A stretch of DNA of 64,000 nt, from assembly GCA_036186865.1 (NCBI GenBank), contig AP025055.1:8138010-8202009 (forward strand), written 5' to 3'. The translations under genes were made by a program, and so were the position numbers. Positions within the stretch are counted from its first letter, which is position 1, and each line of letters starts with the position of its first letter. Source of the stretch: Eustoma russellianum. Lineage: Eukaryota; Streptophyta; Magnoliopsida; Gentianales; Gentianaceae. The notes under the pieces were generated by a model. That model did no database searches and had not been told where the DNA came from. It saw only the letters and a program-made list of their open reading frames with translations. This document shows positions 33,050 through 45,255 of the stretch, piece after piece.

Positions 33050-33340
33050 ATTTCGATGGTCGAACCATGGTGTTACACCATACGTACATAGAACTAACGG
33101 TGACACGTTATAACAGAGAACCCGAGTCCCAGACGCAGTGTTACACTCTGCAACAACGTTTTTTGCCCCTAACATCCTCCCCCAAGACATGACATCAGGT
33201 AGCTCTCTAAACAAAACGTCATAGACGTAACTGAAAGGCAAAGAACCCCTGTCCCTGACAAGGTGTTACACTCAGCCAACAGATAATGCGTATACAGAAA
33301 GGTAGAGAGCCCTTGTCCCAGACAAGGTGTTACACACACC
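33050..33340 (-). repeat. Hairpin-like repeats in the G3 5' LTR
   Basis: Repeated units; the best has CCTTGTC (33311-33317) and GACAAGG (33321-33327) around a 3-nt loop, followed by TGTTACAC. Diverged units lie near 33062, 33120 and 33247. Confidence 0.65.
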
Positions 33341-36300
33341 CATAGATACAGGCATAAATCATATGGAATCATTCGTCTCGTGGTACAATTCCTTAAATCA
33401 TGAGAACTTTAGAACATTTCATGGATAACTTAGAAAAATATTTGTAAATAAACTCAATGGTTGTTGAAATCTATAAAGACAACATGCAAAAGGGAAATCT
33501 TTACGCATGTCTCTTTTCCTTTTCATTAATGTCATGGTCATTATTATTTGGAATTACTATTTGTTCATTCATAATTTTAGTTGGATGTTATTTATTCAAT
33601 TAGCTTGTCTTAATTAGCTAACTTGGCCCTTTTTGGGCTGTGTGCTAGCATCCATGTAAACTTTAATTACTTGGACATGTGGTGATAGGAAATTATGTCT
33701 TTATGATTATTGAACATGTAAATTGTCTTTCCTTAACAACAAAACTTCAACATATATTTTACATGCATTTACATATTATGCTTTAAAGTGGTTAATTCAT
33801 GATAAGACACCAAAATTGGGCCTAGGACAAAAAGTATCTATTGCCTACATAAATTACTCAAATTATATTTAATGTTCTATTGCGTTTTTTTTCATATGTG
33901 TGACTCATAAAATTATCTAATCACATAGAAATTGTTACATGATTGAATTTCATTATTTTAGGTGACAAAATGGCCATTGGGCTGAAATCTAGTAAAGTTC
34001 AATACTTGGAATTTCAACATTATGTAATGGTAAACATTATGGCACTTTTTCTTTTTATGTGCTTTTCATTCTTATACATAATTATGAAAATATACACTAA
34101 TAGAAATTTGTGCTTCATTATGACACATTTTAGACCCCATAGCCGAAAGTAGAGGGTGTTGCAATATGAGTATATCCACACATAATATTTATGCTTGATG
34201 CTAATGATGATAAAATTCATTTTCATATTTTAACTACTATAGGTATTGTGATGAGGGCTCATATTGTACATCAACATACTAAATTTTTACATGCTCAAAT
34301 CACATCATACAAATATAATCATTACCACAAAGATTATGTTTATGATAATGATCATGCTAAAAATGACATGCAAGCACATAAAACACATAAAGTATAAAAT
34401 CCATGGAATGACTCATTCTTAGACCATGGTCATAAATATACACATCATGATGATGATGATGATTTCATGGCCTAGGTTGGAGACTCATGAACCGTCGACT
34501 CTAATAATGAAAATGGTGATTCTAAGATTTCAATGGTCAAAGATGACATCTTTAATGACATGGATGGTGAAATGGTTTGTTGTGTACCATCATGGTACTA
34601 TATTACTATCATACTTATGTGAATATCTTCTCTTACATATGAACATAATGAAAGTGATATGCATGTATTAAGATGATGATGGATGAAGTTCTTGATACAC
34701 TTTCTAGTATAATACACACATGTGTGCACAATTTGCATCAAAGTGTTGAATGAATGGTAAAGATTCTTCCTTCTTATCATGCACTGCCTTAAAGGGCTAT
34801 TCATGGCTCAATATGTCATGCATGTTACATCAAAGTGTCATCCTAAGTATATTTGAGGAATCCATTCAAGAATAGTACACATGCATCCAACAATTGAACA
34901 TGCAAACATCCTTCTCACAAATTGATGCTAAAGCCTTCATTTTTGTTGTTGCATGCATGATCCATTTCTTAATGGTGAACATAACAATCTTTATTTTAGT
35001 TTTTTTGAAGGATCTAGGAAGAATACTTTCCTTGGAAGCTTGAATCTTACACTAAATAGTGAAAGATTTCTTCTTTGATGAAGCTTGAGAGGTGCACGGT
35101 CTTGAGGCCAAAAAGGAAGAAATGTTAGTCTTTTATGAAAGACAATAAGTTTATGGATGTTCCAATACCCAATCAAAGTGGTTCATACCTTAGTTGGTTT
35201 GAAGACTCTCACTTGATGAGCTTGGAGAAGCTCCTCCTACCTCCTTGTTGAAACCTACGGATGTAAGCTTAGGATGGAGATGATTTGAGTAACTTTGTGA
35301 ATAATGGAAGGGGAAAAGGATGTGAAGGAGATAGAGATAATGGTTACGTTGAGTTTTAAAGTGCATGCAACCTTGATTCTTGCTTATAAAAAAGAAGTTC
35401 TTCTCCTCTTTACTTGGAGAGGCCTCGGTTGAAGAAAGGTTGAGATAGAGGGGCTTGTTTGAGTGTTGAGTGGGAGAAGGAAGGTATAGAGATGGAAAGG
35501 AGATTTTTTGTGAGAGAGAGAACTAAGTGAATGAAATGAGATTGTTGGATTAAAAGGAGTCTTGTCTCCTTTTTGATGGAGTAGCCGTGAGTTAAGGGTG
35601 AGGGGAGGAAGAAAAGAATTTCATGATCGCTTATGTTTAAGAAGAGAATATTGTAAGAGGTTCAGGCATGCATGAGGTTTGATTGGTCGGGAATATGGTT
35701 ATAGGAATGGAGTTATGGAAAGGGTAATAATTTGTAAAACAAGTTGTCTTAAAAGGAAGGGGGGTGCCAACTGGGAAAAAGAAAATATGTCTTGGAGAGA
35801 AAGTGAGTTAGGAAGAATGGTAGAGGACAAATGAGAAATTGTCTTGCATGCTAAAGGATTTTATTCCTAACTCCATGCCTTGGCTAAAATATGCATGGTG
35901 AAAAAGAAATGGTTGCCATTCTTGGGTGAAGATATGAGTGGTGGAAATTATTTTTGCATGTAAGGAGATAGGCTAGTTGTCTAACATGATGTAAGACTTG
36001 ATATGATGGCCCTATCTTACAATAAAATGGTTGGAGGAAATTTTAAATCCTACTTCCATTGTTAGCCTAAATTCCTATTAATGGGGTAGGGAGATTCCTT
36101 TTTCTTATCTTGTGTTGGAGAAAGGAACAATATGAGTGTTATAAGGCAGTTTTAATCTTGCATGAATCATGATTGGTTGAGTTGGGATTGTGTAAGAGTA
36201 TAAAATGATTGTCCTACTTCCTAGCCTTGGTCGAATTTTGCATGTTGGAATGATAAGGTTTTCTTTCTTGGTTCATGGTTAGAAAGGCACTTTGCATGAA

Positions 36301-36881
36301 ATGCGAGTGGTACATTGTCTTACTTGTGTAAGACATGTAAATGATGAACGATTTAATAGAAAACTGAAGAGAATGGATGAGAAGAATTTCTTCATGTCTT
36401 GTTTCCTTAATTGGCCAAAATTATGGTCAATAATTTGCATGATAGAGTGTTTCTTGTATTGGAAGGATATTGGAGGAAAAAAGAGTTGCATGAATTCTTA
36501 TTGGTTATTATTCTTGCATTATGTAAGAGTTGAAGTGATTGAAAGGAAGGAAAAGCAAAAGACAAAGAATGGAGAAATTTTTTGGGAATAAATAAAGAGG
36601 GTGGCCGGATGGTGGGGGGTAGGAGTGCAAGTGGTAATATTTTATTAATTTTAACTTTCCTTGTGTAGTATTTTTCTTTTTTCCTTTATTAAATCCCTAA
36701 ATAAAACTTGTACCCATCATTATTGATTAATCGTACACTTATTAAGCTAATCCTTAGTAGTTCGTATGTTGGTTTAAACTATGCATGTTAATTCAATTGT
36801 AGTTCAACGATCGTACTTGATTTCTATCCTAATTTCTATTTGCTCTCTTTGTCTCCTAGTCTGAAGATGCGGGTTGTAACA

Positions 36882-37413
36882 TGGGTGACCTTTCTCGGTT
36901 TTACAAAAGGTGAGAAAAGTGATGAAGAACCAATATAATAAATATTAGGGGCATGTCTATTTGGCCTATTGCCGAAAATGTCATTATGAGCATAATAAGA
37001 ATTTCGTCTTTGATATGAATTTGTGTTAGTGTCCATGGTGCGTGATCTAGATGCATTTCTGTTGTATAAATGTCACGTATTCATCAATGGTTTCCTTTCA
37101 TATCTATACGGCATATGATTGTATTTTGTATGAGATGAATAGAAGAAGCACGATGAGATGTGATGAGTGGTGAACTAGCCATCTTCTCAGGTTGTATAGT
37201 TGTCTTAAATGCATGCGGCTTCTTAGATGAAGATAAAATAAATTTGGTTGACTTATTTTGCATTTCTTATCCTCAACGTATCCTAATCCGGTTTTATCAG
37301 TTTCATGGTTTTGGGTGGAAATGAGACGATCTAGCATGTTCGTACCGTATCGAACTGTTTTACCGTTCTTTCTAAATTTGCATTTCTTGATTTTAAATTT
37401 GAAATCTCGGCTT
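36882..37413 (-). other. S1 internal region right of G3, decayed gag-pol
   Basis: S1 sequence resumes after G3. Fragmentary frames (37036-36836, 37337-37104) presumably lie between the gag coiled coil and the protease. No domain can be assigned. Confidence 0.5.
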
Positions 37414-38842
37414 TCATTTCATTATTTTTGATGTTAACGATGAAACCTCCGATTTTAATGCATTAATTTTGCAAGAAGACTCTTCTTTTGAATCGTTTAA
37501 TTGAGATACAAGGTTCATGTTAGAAGATTCTAACAACTTCTTGTCTTCAATTAACCATTTCTTTTCTTTTGCAAGAGTCTTTTTGAATTTATCCAATTCA
37601 AGATATTGACTAAATAAATCATCATAAGAGGGCTCGAAATTAGAAAAAGAGTCAGAAGATGCCTCGTTTGACACTTTTGATGCATAGCATACTTATGCTG
37701 TTTCTTCTTCGGTTTCATCAGTCTCAGAGTCAGATGAGTCACTCCATGTGGAGGCCTTGAGAGCTCTTCTTGTATTCCTTTGTTTGGGTTCTGAGATGAG
37801 TCTATTTTTGTTCCAATCCTTGTCACGGTTTTTTGTTTGTCTGTTTGTCATTATTCGGGCAGTCATATGATAGATGTCCAAATTTTTCACATTCATAGCG
37901 CTTTATATCTTTATCGTTATTTTTATTTTTATTTCTCGTAGTTGAAACAACATTAGATTTATTGTTTAATGATTTTCTCATAAATTTTCTCAAACCTATA
38001 GCCAATAATATTAGATCTTCGTTGTCCAATTCAGCATCACTATCATCTACGTGATCGGAAGAAGTAGAGACGTATTCATTTGATTTAAAAGCAATAGTCT
38101 TACCTTTTTTTGACATTGATTCCGATTTCCTTAGTGTGAGTTTGTTTTTGTATACCTTTAATGATCCGATTAGTTCCTCCATTTTTATTGATCTTGTTTC
38201 CTTACTTTCTTCGATCATGTGACCTTGGGATCCCATTCGGATGGAAGGTTTCTTAGAACCTTTTGTACCTTTTCCTGTGTAGAAAATGCTTTTCCAAGAG
38301 ACTAAAGGGAGTTGTAAATGTTAGTCAAGAGTAAATCCATATCAACAATAGATTCATTCGGTAATAACTTGAAAGATTCAAGAGTAGACATAAGCATAAT
38401 TTATTTTGGACTCTTTAACTTGACTAGTGCCTTTATGTTTAATTTCAAGAATTCCCCACATTTCTTGGGCACTAGAGCAATTTGACACATAATTAGATTC
38501 GCTTTTACTTAAACCATATAGAAGAAGTTGCCTAGCTCTAGCATTCATACTTAATTTCTTTTTTTCATCACTAGTGTATTCTTGTTTCGATTTTACAACT
38601 TCTAAAGTAACACCACCAACCGTGGATAACATAGAAGGAATAAAGGGATCGTCTCCTATTATGGACCATAAGCCTATATCAATAGCCATAAGGAAGAGTT
38701 TATTCTTAGTTTTCATTGTATAAAGACTCACCGTCGAAAAGACGAGGCCTATGACTCGACATACCTTCTTGTTTGGTCTTATGACTAGTGGATGCCATCT
38801 CAAAAAGATCGTTGGATCTTCTTGTAGTGAGTGTGTCTGCAC
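37414..38842 (-). pseudogene. S1 gag (Sirevirus type), broken
   Basis: The N-terminal UBN2/DUF4219-like part (38842-38378) contains NARARQLLLYGLSKSESNYVSN, EMWGILEIKHKGT and QVKESKI. After a decayed stretch, 38236-37823 has MEELIGSLKVY, an acidic linker and the zinc knuckle CEKFGHLSYDC (first C-x2-C Cys changed, near 37885-37915). 37826-37414 has an acidic segment followed by a Lys/Glu/Leu-rich probable coiled coil. Long gag proteins with a C-terminal coiled coil are typical of Sireviruses. At least three frame changes are visible. Confidence 0.85.
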
Positions 38843-38852
38843 TCTGATACCA
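38842..38852 (-). promoter_or_regulatory. S1 primer-binding site
   Basis: Minus-strand TGGTATCAGAG, complementary to the 3' end of plant initiator Met tRNA, two bases inside the 5' LTR end (CCTACA, 38855). Confidence 0.9.
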
Positions 38853-39050
38853 CTTGTAGGACGTGTATAGAACCACTAGAGGGTGGTTGAATGGTGAGTG
38901 CGGAAAATTTGGTTTTCAAAACTTTTTGGACAAAAAACTTACTTCTAAAAAACAATTTCTATTTTCAGATCTTGATTTGATTAATGTAGATGACATGGTT
39001 GTAGACCTCTAACAATTATGAAATTTGGTGAGGATGTGGTCTCAGATGTT

Positions 39051-41684
39051 TGTTGAGAAAAAGTGTTTGAATGATTTACAAATGCATGATTTAAATGCTA
39101 CGAGTTTACGAAATAGATAAATAAATTATTACTTGACATGTTTATGTGATATACATGCTTCATATGCTTATATATATTGGTGCTGCACTAACAACCCATG
39201 AAGCGTTAAAGCCTACATTATATGACAAACATTTGTTATCTTTGTACTGTTTTCAGGTGCCACAATTAATGAACTAAACTAGTTCATTAAGTGGAGTGCT
39301 TAAGTTAATGAACTAACTAGTTCATTAAATGAAGACATATTTGGAGAAAGCTTTATGGAAACAAATTTGAGAATGTAAAGTCTTCTCCCCACTACATTTA
39401 CACGCCATTTTAGTATATATTATTTATATCCATATTATTTCAAAAAAGGAACAATACACATATATTCCGACGTACCACCGACACGTCACATATATTATAA
39501 ACGTATGTCGACGTTACACCACTATATACACCTCATATTTATGAGAACATTCAGGTCTTTTATCATATGATATAAGTCATGGTGACGTCAAAATTATAAC
39601 GACATGTTAAATGGTCATAAACTAAAAATTGTCATATCAGGTGACTACCATATAAAGATATCCAGCCCATATAAATCAAAAATAGCAAAAAATTTCGTGG
39701 CTCATATGTTAATATCAGCCACTAAATCATTCCATGTTGGCACACACAAATCACCCACAATTTATGCTAAATTTGTGGAGAATTGAAACTCAACTTCATT
39801 AGTGCACATGGGCATTTTTTGATTATGATATTGAAGTTGAATATACACTTTATTTTATTTATATTATGTGTGACATAAATATATTACATGTGCAAGAAGT
39901 TTGAATTTAATCGGAGAAAAATCACGTAATCGACCAGAATCGAAAATTCAGTTTTCTAAGAACATACACACATGGTACGTTTTTGAAGCATGGATGCAAC
40001 ATGTATCTAGACACTTTTTACACATTCAATACATGTTAAAGTATTCTAGAAAATTCTAAATAGGGCTGATTTTTATTTACCATATATGTGTAAATATTGT
40101 GCATTATTTGACAAAGCTTACTAAAATGAAATTTCAGCACATGTCCATTCATTCCACAGGCCATTTTCAGCCATGGTGGAGCCTAGGTGGAGCTTATTTG
40201 GCATTTCAATTGGTGGAGAATATGCCACACAAGATTGGTGACATTGAAGAGGGCACCACACAAGGAAAGAGTTCAAATTAGATACATGTTGAAAATTTCA
40301 GCATGTCTACTATAGGTGGCTATTTTGTATATATTAATGCACATCAATTTTCTCCCAAATTCAAGGAAGTGAAATGTGATTGTATGGCAATATTTTGACT
40401 ACATTTGAGCACATGTTTTATGAGTTTTTGTAGGATTTACTGCTCATTAAAGGATGCCAAGGTGGACCAATCAACTAGTGACAAGTAAGCAAGGTTAAAT
40501 CATCTTTTCAATCATGTTTCACCAAGTAAGCAAGATGGTGTCATCTCTACACAAGGCAATGTTTCAAGCAAATTAAAGAGAATTCTCATAAGGAAGAGGC
40601 CCTAAAGGGGGCGGCCAGGCATGTATAAAAGAGAGAAGATAGTGCAAACAAGGCTAAGGCTACAACTTACATTCTTTCAAGTGCAAGAAGCTATACTACT
40701 TTTTTCTTCTCCTTTTCTTTCTTCTTCTTCTCTCAAACCTATTTTTCATATATTCTACATATTGTATAGGATTTGAATATACCACCCACACACATTCATT
40801 GTTGTAAAAGGTTGATCAAGGTGTGATCAAACCTTCATTCGTTCGGTGGTGGTGTCTGTGATTCGTTTGCTCGATTGTATTGATTGTAAAAGGGTGGAGT
40901 TAGTGTTTAACTTCAGTCACCCTTATGGTAAGATGTTTATTGTGTTTAGTGATAACCAAGGAAGGTGTGCTCGAAGACTGGAGTAGGTTGATTTAACCGA
41001 ACTAGTATAAAATCCTTGGTGTTCTTACTTTACTGCACTTTACTTTCAGTTTTCAGTTTTCTGTATTGAGTTCGTTGCAACAGTAAAAATAGTAAACGAC
41101 TTTCAAAAATTATACAAATTTTTAGAAACATAGCCACGTATTCTAGCTTTCATTTGGTGCAAGTTTCAACTCATTTGTTAAGCATAAGTCAGTCAAATGT
41201 TAATAGATCTGAGACTAGCACCATCTGATTTTCAGATTTACAAAGGTTGAGAACATCAACGTGGTTGAGATACTTCCTAAAGGAATTTCCAAAAATGTTT
41301 CATCCCACTAAAGTACATATTTAAGGGTCTTGTCATAAACATTTCAGATCATTTGGAGTCACCAATTAATAGGAATAAATTGTTTAAGTCAGAGTATTGT
41401 TTCTGGCAGATTTGCGCATTTGACCAAAAATATATTTTCAAGGGGTTAGGAGTGGAGTTTTAATTTGAAATTTTCGTGAGACACTTATAACATCGGAGAG
41501 TAAATTCTCACCAAATTGTATAATTTTTGGAGGTATGTAACTAGATTATTCAAATATTTCAAGACAGGATTTGAAAACAGAAACTGTTTTTAGAAGCGAG
41601 GTTTTTGGTCAAAACTTTTTTAAAACCCAAAATTTCCACACCCACTATTCAACCCCCCTCTAGTGGTTCTATACAGTTCCTACA
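39051..41684 (+). mobile_element. D: solo Sirevirus LTR (2.63 kb), plus orientation
   Basis: Starts TGTTGAG, ends GTTCCTACA. Flanks ATGTT (39046-39050) and ACGTT (41685-41689) look like a 5-bp TSD with one substitution. No PBS or coding region occurs inside. It is inserted in the S1 5' LTR in the opposite orientation, so related LTR sequence is inverted across its right edge. Confidence 0.88.
39266..39328. repeat. Twin inverted repeats in solo LTR D
   Basis: Two inverted repeats with perfect 11-bp arms TTAATGAACTA/TAGTTCATTAA (39266-39290 with a 3-nt loop; 39305-39328 with a 2-nt loop), 14 bp apart. This is the best-preserved of the three copies. Confidence 0.85.
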
Positions 41685-42659
41685 ACGTTTTGAGTGTCTC
41701 ACAAAAATTGCAAATTAAAATTCCAAGCCTAACCCCTTGAAAGCACGTTTTTGTACAGATTGCGTCAATCTGCCAGAAACTATACTCCAAATTGAAAATT
41801 TTATTCCTATCTATTGGGAAATCTAAATGACTTGAAAATTTTATGGTTTGACCTTCAGGATGTTTATTTTAATGGGTTAAATTTTCTGGGTAAGTATGTC
41901 GACCACATTGATGTTCTCAACCTTTGCAAATCTGAAAATCAAATTACACTAGTCTCAGAACTATTAAGGTTTGATTGACTTATACTTATCCAAATGAGAT
42001 GAAACTTGTGCCAAATGAAAGCTAGGACGTGTGGCTATGTTTCTGTAAAATTTTGTGATTTTTGAAAATCTTTTGCTATTTTTACCGTTGCAACGAAAAT
42101 GATGCAGAAAACAGGAACTGAAAGTAAAAGTGCTAAAAGTAAGAACACTGATAATTTTATACTGGTTCGGTTAAAACAACCTATTCCAGTCTTCAAGGAC
42201 ACGTTCCTCGGTTTTCGCTAAACACAAAAACACTTTAACACAAGGGTGACTGGATTTGAACACCAACTCCACCCTTTTACAAATAAACAAACAAACAAAC
42301 CAATCACGAACACCACCACTGATCAAATGAAGGATTGATCACACATTGATCAACCTTTCACAAGAAATGAACATATGTGGGTGAAATAATCAAAGCCCAT
42401 ATAATATATGGAATATAAGAATGATAGGCTTGAGGCTAAGAGCAAGAGAAAAGAAAGGAAGAAGAAGAGAGTAGTCTTGTTTTCTGGACTGGTAAGAATA
42501 TCAACTTTGCTTAGCCTTGTCCTGCACCATCTTGCTCCTTTTTATAACATGTTGGCTGCCCCCTAGGGTTAATCTTCTTCCTTGAGAATTGTCTTCAATG
42601 CCCTTGGAAGATTGCTTTGTATAGATGGTGACACAACCTTGCTTACTTGTCACAACATG

Positions 42660-45255
42660 TGTTGTACCCAACCGAAATCATTCTATATCTCCGACTCTTA
42701 TGAAGTGATTTAATAAAATATCAGTCCTTCCAAGTGCATTTTATGAAATTTCATTATTTCTTCTTCAATTGAAGTTTCTTAAGTAAATTTTATAAGAAAT
42801 GGTATAATTATATAAGTATGTCTTATGAAGCAAGTGAAATGACAATTATACTCTCCCAACGCTTTTAGAAAAAAATCCGGCCAAGATGGAGTCTAGGAGA
42901 CTCTAGAACCCTCTTTACTTCTAATGCCCAACTAACCAATTTATTAGCCTCTTAAAACTATTGTCAAAAGTTTACACATGTAGTAAATAGTCTTATGATT
43001 ATGATCCAAGATTTTGAAGAATCTCCTTCTTCTTTTTTTATCAAGGACGACCAAATTCCCCCTTTTTCTTTCCATGAAATCTTCTTTAATCCTCAAAAGC
43101 AACCAAGGACTAAATGTCTAACACACTAAATACTCCTTCATGAATATGCATCAAGCTATTAGGTGGTGCAAGCATCATGGTGGGTTGGACCTCTTTCAAT
43201 CTCCACTTACACTTTATTTTGGTAAGGAAATCTAGTCTCAATCTAGCTCTTTTGTTCATCAAAATTGTAGATAATGTTTACCTTTATTTCCCCTCCCAAA
43301 ACCGTGTGCTGTTTGGTGAAGTTGGAGGAAACTTCTATCCATTTCAACCAAGGCTCAAGCTAGGAAAAATTTCTAAGCTCAAAAGGGGCAAGTATACTCT
43401 AGACACTCTTGACTTATTTGTGAAATTGTATGCTTGAATGTCTAGTTATTTTAAGTTGTGAACCTTAGATGAGTGCTAAGTGCGAAGCATGAGAAGTTGG
43501 ATGTTTTATAAGGGAAAGTGTTTGCATGTGGAGTGATTTTCTCTAGGGATATGTTGTGCCTAACTTGAACATAATATGAGACTTATTCTTCACAAAACAG
43601 GGCTGTTTGGTGATTAGTTGAATGGTGATCCAATTCTTGTTAGGAATAGACTTAATGAGGCATAAGATGTATGAAAATGTCATGTTTTATGTGTAGTTAC
43701 GGGACTGTTTGGTGTGGGGTATGGTGTATCTTAAAGAATACCATGAGACCTGAAAAGTTCATGTTAAAATGTGTACTTGGTGGTTAGGAAGTTATTTTAG
43801 GAGTTGAAATTGGTTTGCGAAATGTTTGAAGAATAATAATGATGATATGTAAGACTCTCTCAAACAGGATAGTTTTGGGTAGCAACTTGTTTCGCCTTAA
43901 AATGAACCTTATACATGTGCAATTGAGCTAAATTTTGGTGTTCTGGTAGCTTGATATGTGTAGTGAATTTTTGTGGTGGAAATTCTGCAAAAGAGTTTGT
44001 GGTTTTTTCCGAAATGGAATTTTTAGTAAGAACAGGTTACTACAGATTCTGCGGGTACTTAGACTGAGAAAACTAATTAATTGACCCTTTAAACATGTGG
44101 GATTACTTTGAAATTTTTACGGTATTTACCTAAGACATAGATGCACCGGTTCATGTAAGAAAATTTGCTTGAAACCTCTGTTTTAAGGGCTAAAAACTGA
44201 GATGAAGGTAACGGTACAAAACTGGGAAACATGACAGTTAGATGGCATGAATTATAAGGCCTTGATCTTATTTATTTAGACTTACATGTGATGTTTGGGC
44301 ATATGAATATTGTTCCTGAGTATGTTGGCTATGTTTCCCAGGTGATAGTCCTAATTGAATATTGTTTTATGACCCTTGGAACTAAGGTAAGGCAGGTACT
44401 GCGCTGCAGAATCCTGCAGTACCCCTTGGTGTAACTTAATGTTTTGAGGACCTTAGACATCTTGAAATGTTACGAAATTTTTATGACATGTATCTAAGAT
44501 TCCATTATGCATGCTTGTGGTAAAAGTTTATGGAAATAGGCTCTGAATTGGTAATTTTGAGGTCATGTGAACAGAGCATTGCTGCGGGACTATTTTCCAG
44601 CTTAAGAAACAAGTTCGAATGTGTATTCTATGATGTATTTAGTCATGAATCGCATGTTGCATATCATGCATTGCATTGTCCATGTTCATGCTACTTATGA
44701 GACTGATTTTTTTATGCCAAAGATTTGTAAGAAAGCTCTTTTTTGTGAAGACAAGTTTTCCGGTTTTGAAAGAAAAGTTCCCATGGTACCATTTCTTCCT
44801 GGCCAGCACAACCCGCTCCAGATCTAGGGTTAATTGATCTGAAGATGATGATTATGACCATCCAGGCACGGAGATAATAGATCTGATGATGATGATTTAT
44901 GACCGTCTAGGTCCGGAGATAATAGACCTGATGATGATGATTGATTATATGACCGTTTTCAGATCCAGAAATAATAGATCTGAAGGGAATGGTATGACCA
45001 TTTCAGATTTGGAGATAGTAGATCTGAACCCTCTCTATTCCTCGTTTTATGACAATTATGTTTTGAAAGTAGGAATGATCGAAATTGGTTTTCATGCTAT
45101 CATGTTGCATTACATTTGCACATTCATATGCATTGCATATGATTGTGAGTAGGATGCTTAGTCTATTGTCACTTAAGTTATGATCTTATTACCTTTGCGG
45201 CTATTGGGTTGAAGGTCAGGTATGTCAGGAAAGTTGAGATTCTTGGGGTTTGGTT
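42660..45255 (+). mobile_element. F: Tekay-type LTR fragment, plus orientation
   Basis: Starts TGTTGTACCC at 42660 inside the S1 5' LTR (left flank ACATG) and aligns with the Tekay LTRs to near 45255, where LTR E interrupts; the match corresponds to G4 up to about 24045. The rest of this LTR and any internal region are not seen nearby. Its hairpin array is at 44819-45026. Open frames 43177-43437, 44621-44827 and 44886-45152 are not genes. Confidence 0.8.
44819..45026 (+). repeat. Tekay LTR hairpin array, F copy
   Basis: Five units, in LTR sense: CAGATC/GATCTG, a damaged one, AGGTC/GACCT, CAGATC/GATCTG, CAGATT/GATCTG. Loops are 11 nt (TAGGGTTAATT, CGGAGATAATA, CAGAAATAATA). Spacers contain GATGATGAT...ATGACC. 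Confidence 0.78.

Larger units (their letters stand above)
28202..36881 (-). mobile_element. G3: Tekay-type Ty3/gypsy element lacking pol, inside S1
   Basis: 3' LTR 28202-30414, internal region 30415-32060, 5' LTR 32061-36881. LTR ends on the minus strand are TGTTACAACCCGC and GTGCTACA/GCGCTACA. A PBS and a polypurine tract are present. The internal region is only 1.65 kb, with gag but no protease, RT or integrase. The LTRs are about 87% identical by eye in shared parts. S1 coding sequence resumes on both sides, so G3 inserted after S1. Confidence 0.88.
32061..36881 (-). repeat. G3 5' LTR (4.8 kb)
   Basis: From TGTAGCACCCCGCC (32061) to GGGTTGTAACA (36881). It includes a 95-bp SINE fragment and the 2.45-kb segment missing from the 3' LTR. 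It has no coding region; short open frames inside (34191-34671, 36279-36591) have no domain. A hairpin-like repeat set is at about 33050-33340. Confidence 0.85.
11467..42659 (-). mobile_element. S1: Sirevirus-type Ty1/copia retrotransposon with nested insertions
   Basis: Read on the minus strand: 5' LTR (42659-38855), PBS, gag, protease, integrase, RT, RNase H, several polypurine tracts, 3' LTR (24824-11467). LTR ends are TGTTGAG...CCTACA. The inner LTR edge, with the phrase CACTAGA followed by G-run and TTGAATAG, together with PR-INT-RT-RH order, a long gag and multiple polypurine tracts, indicates the Sirevirus lineage. The two LTRs look roughly 85-88% identical by eye, so it is old. G4 with LINE-3, G3, solo LTR D and LTR F interrupt it. 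The outermost part of the 5' LTR is not found in the window. Confidence 0.88.
38855..42659 (-). repeat. S1 5' LTR, split by solo LTR D and cut by LTR F
   Basis: The parts are 38855-39050 and 41690-42659. The sequence aligns with the 3' LTR from 11467 up to the equivalent of about 12650, where LTR F begins. The remaining 1.5 kb or so, including the TGTTGAG end, is not in the window. Confidence 0.85.
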
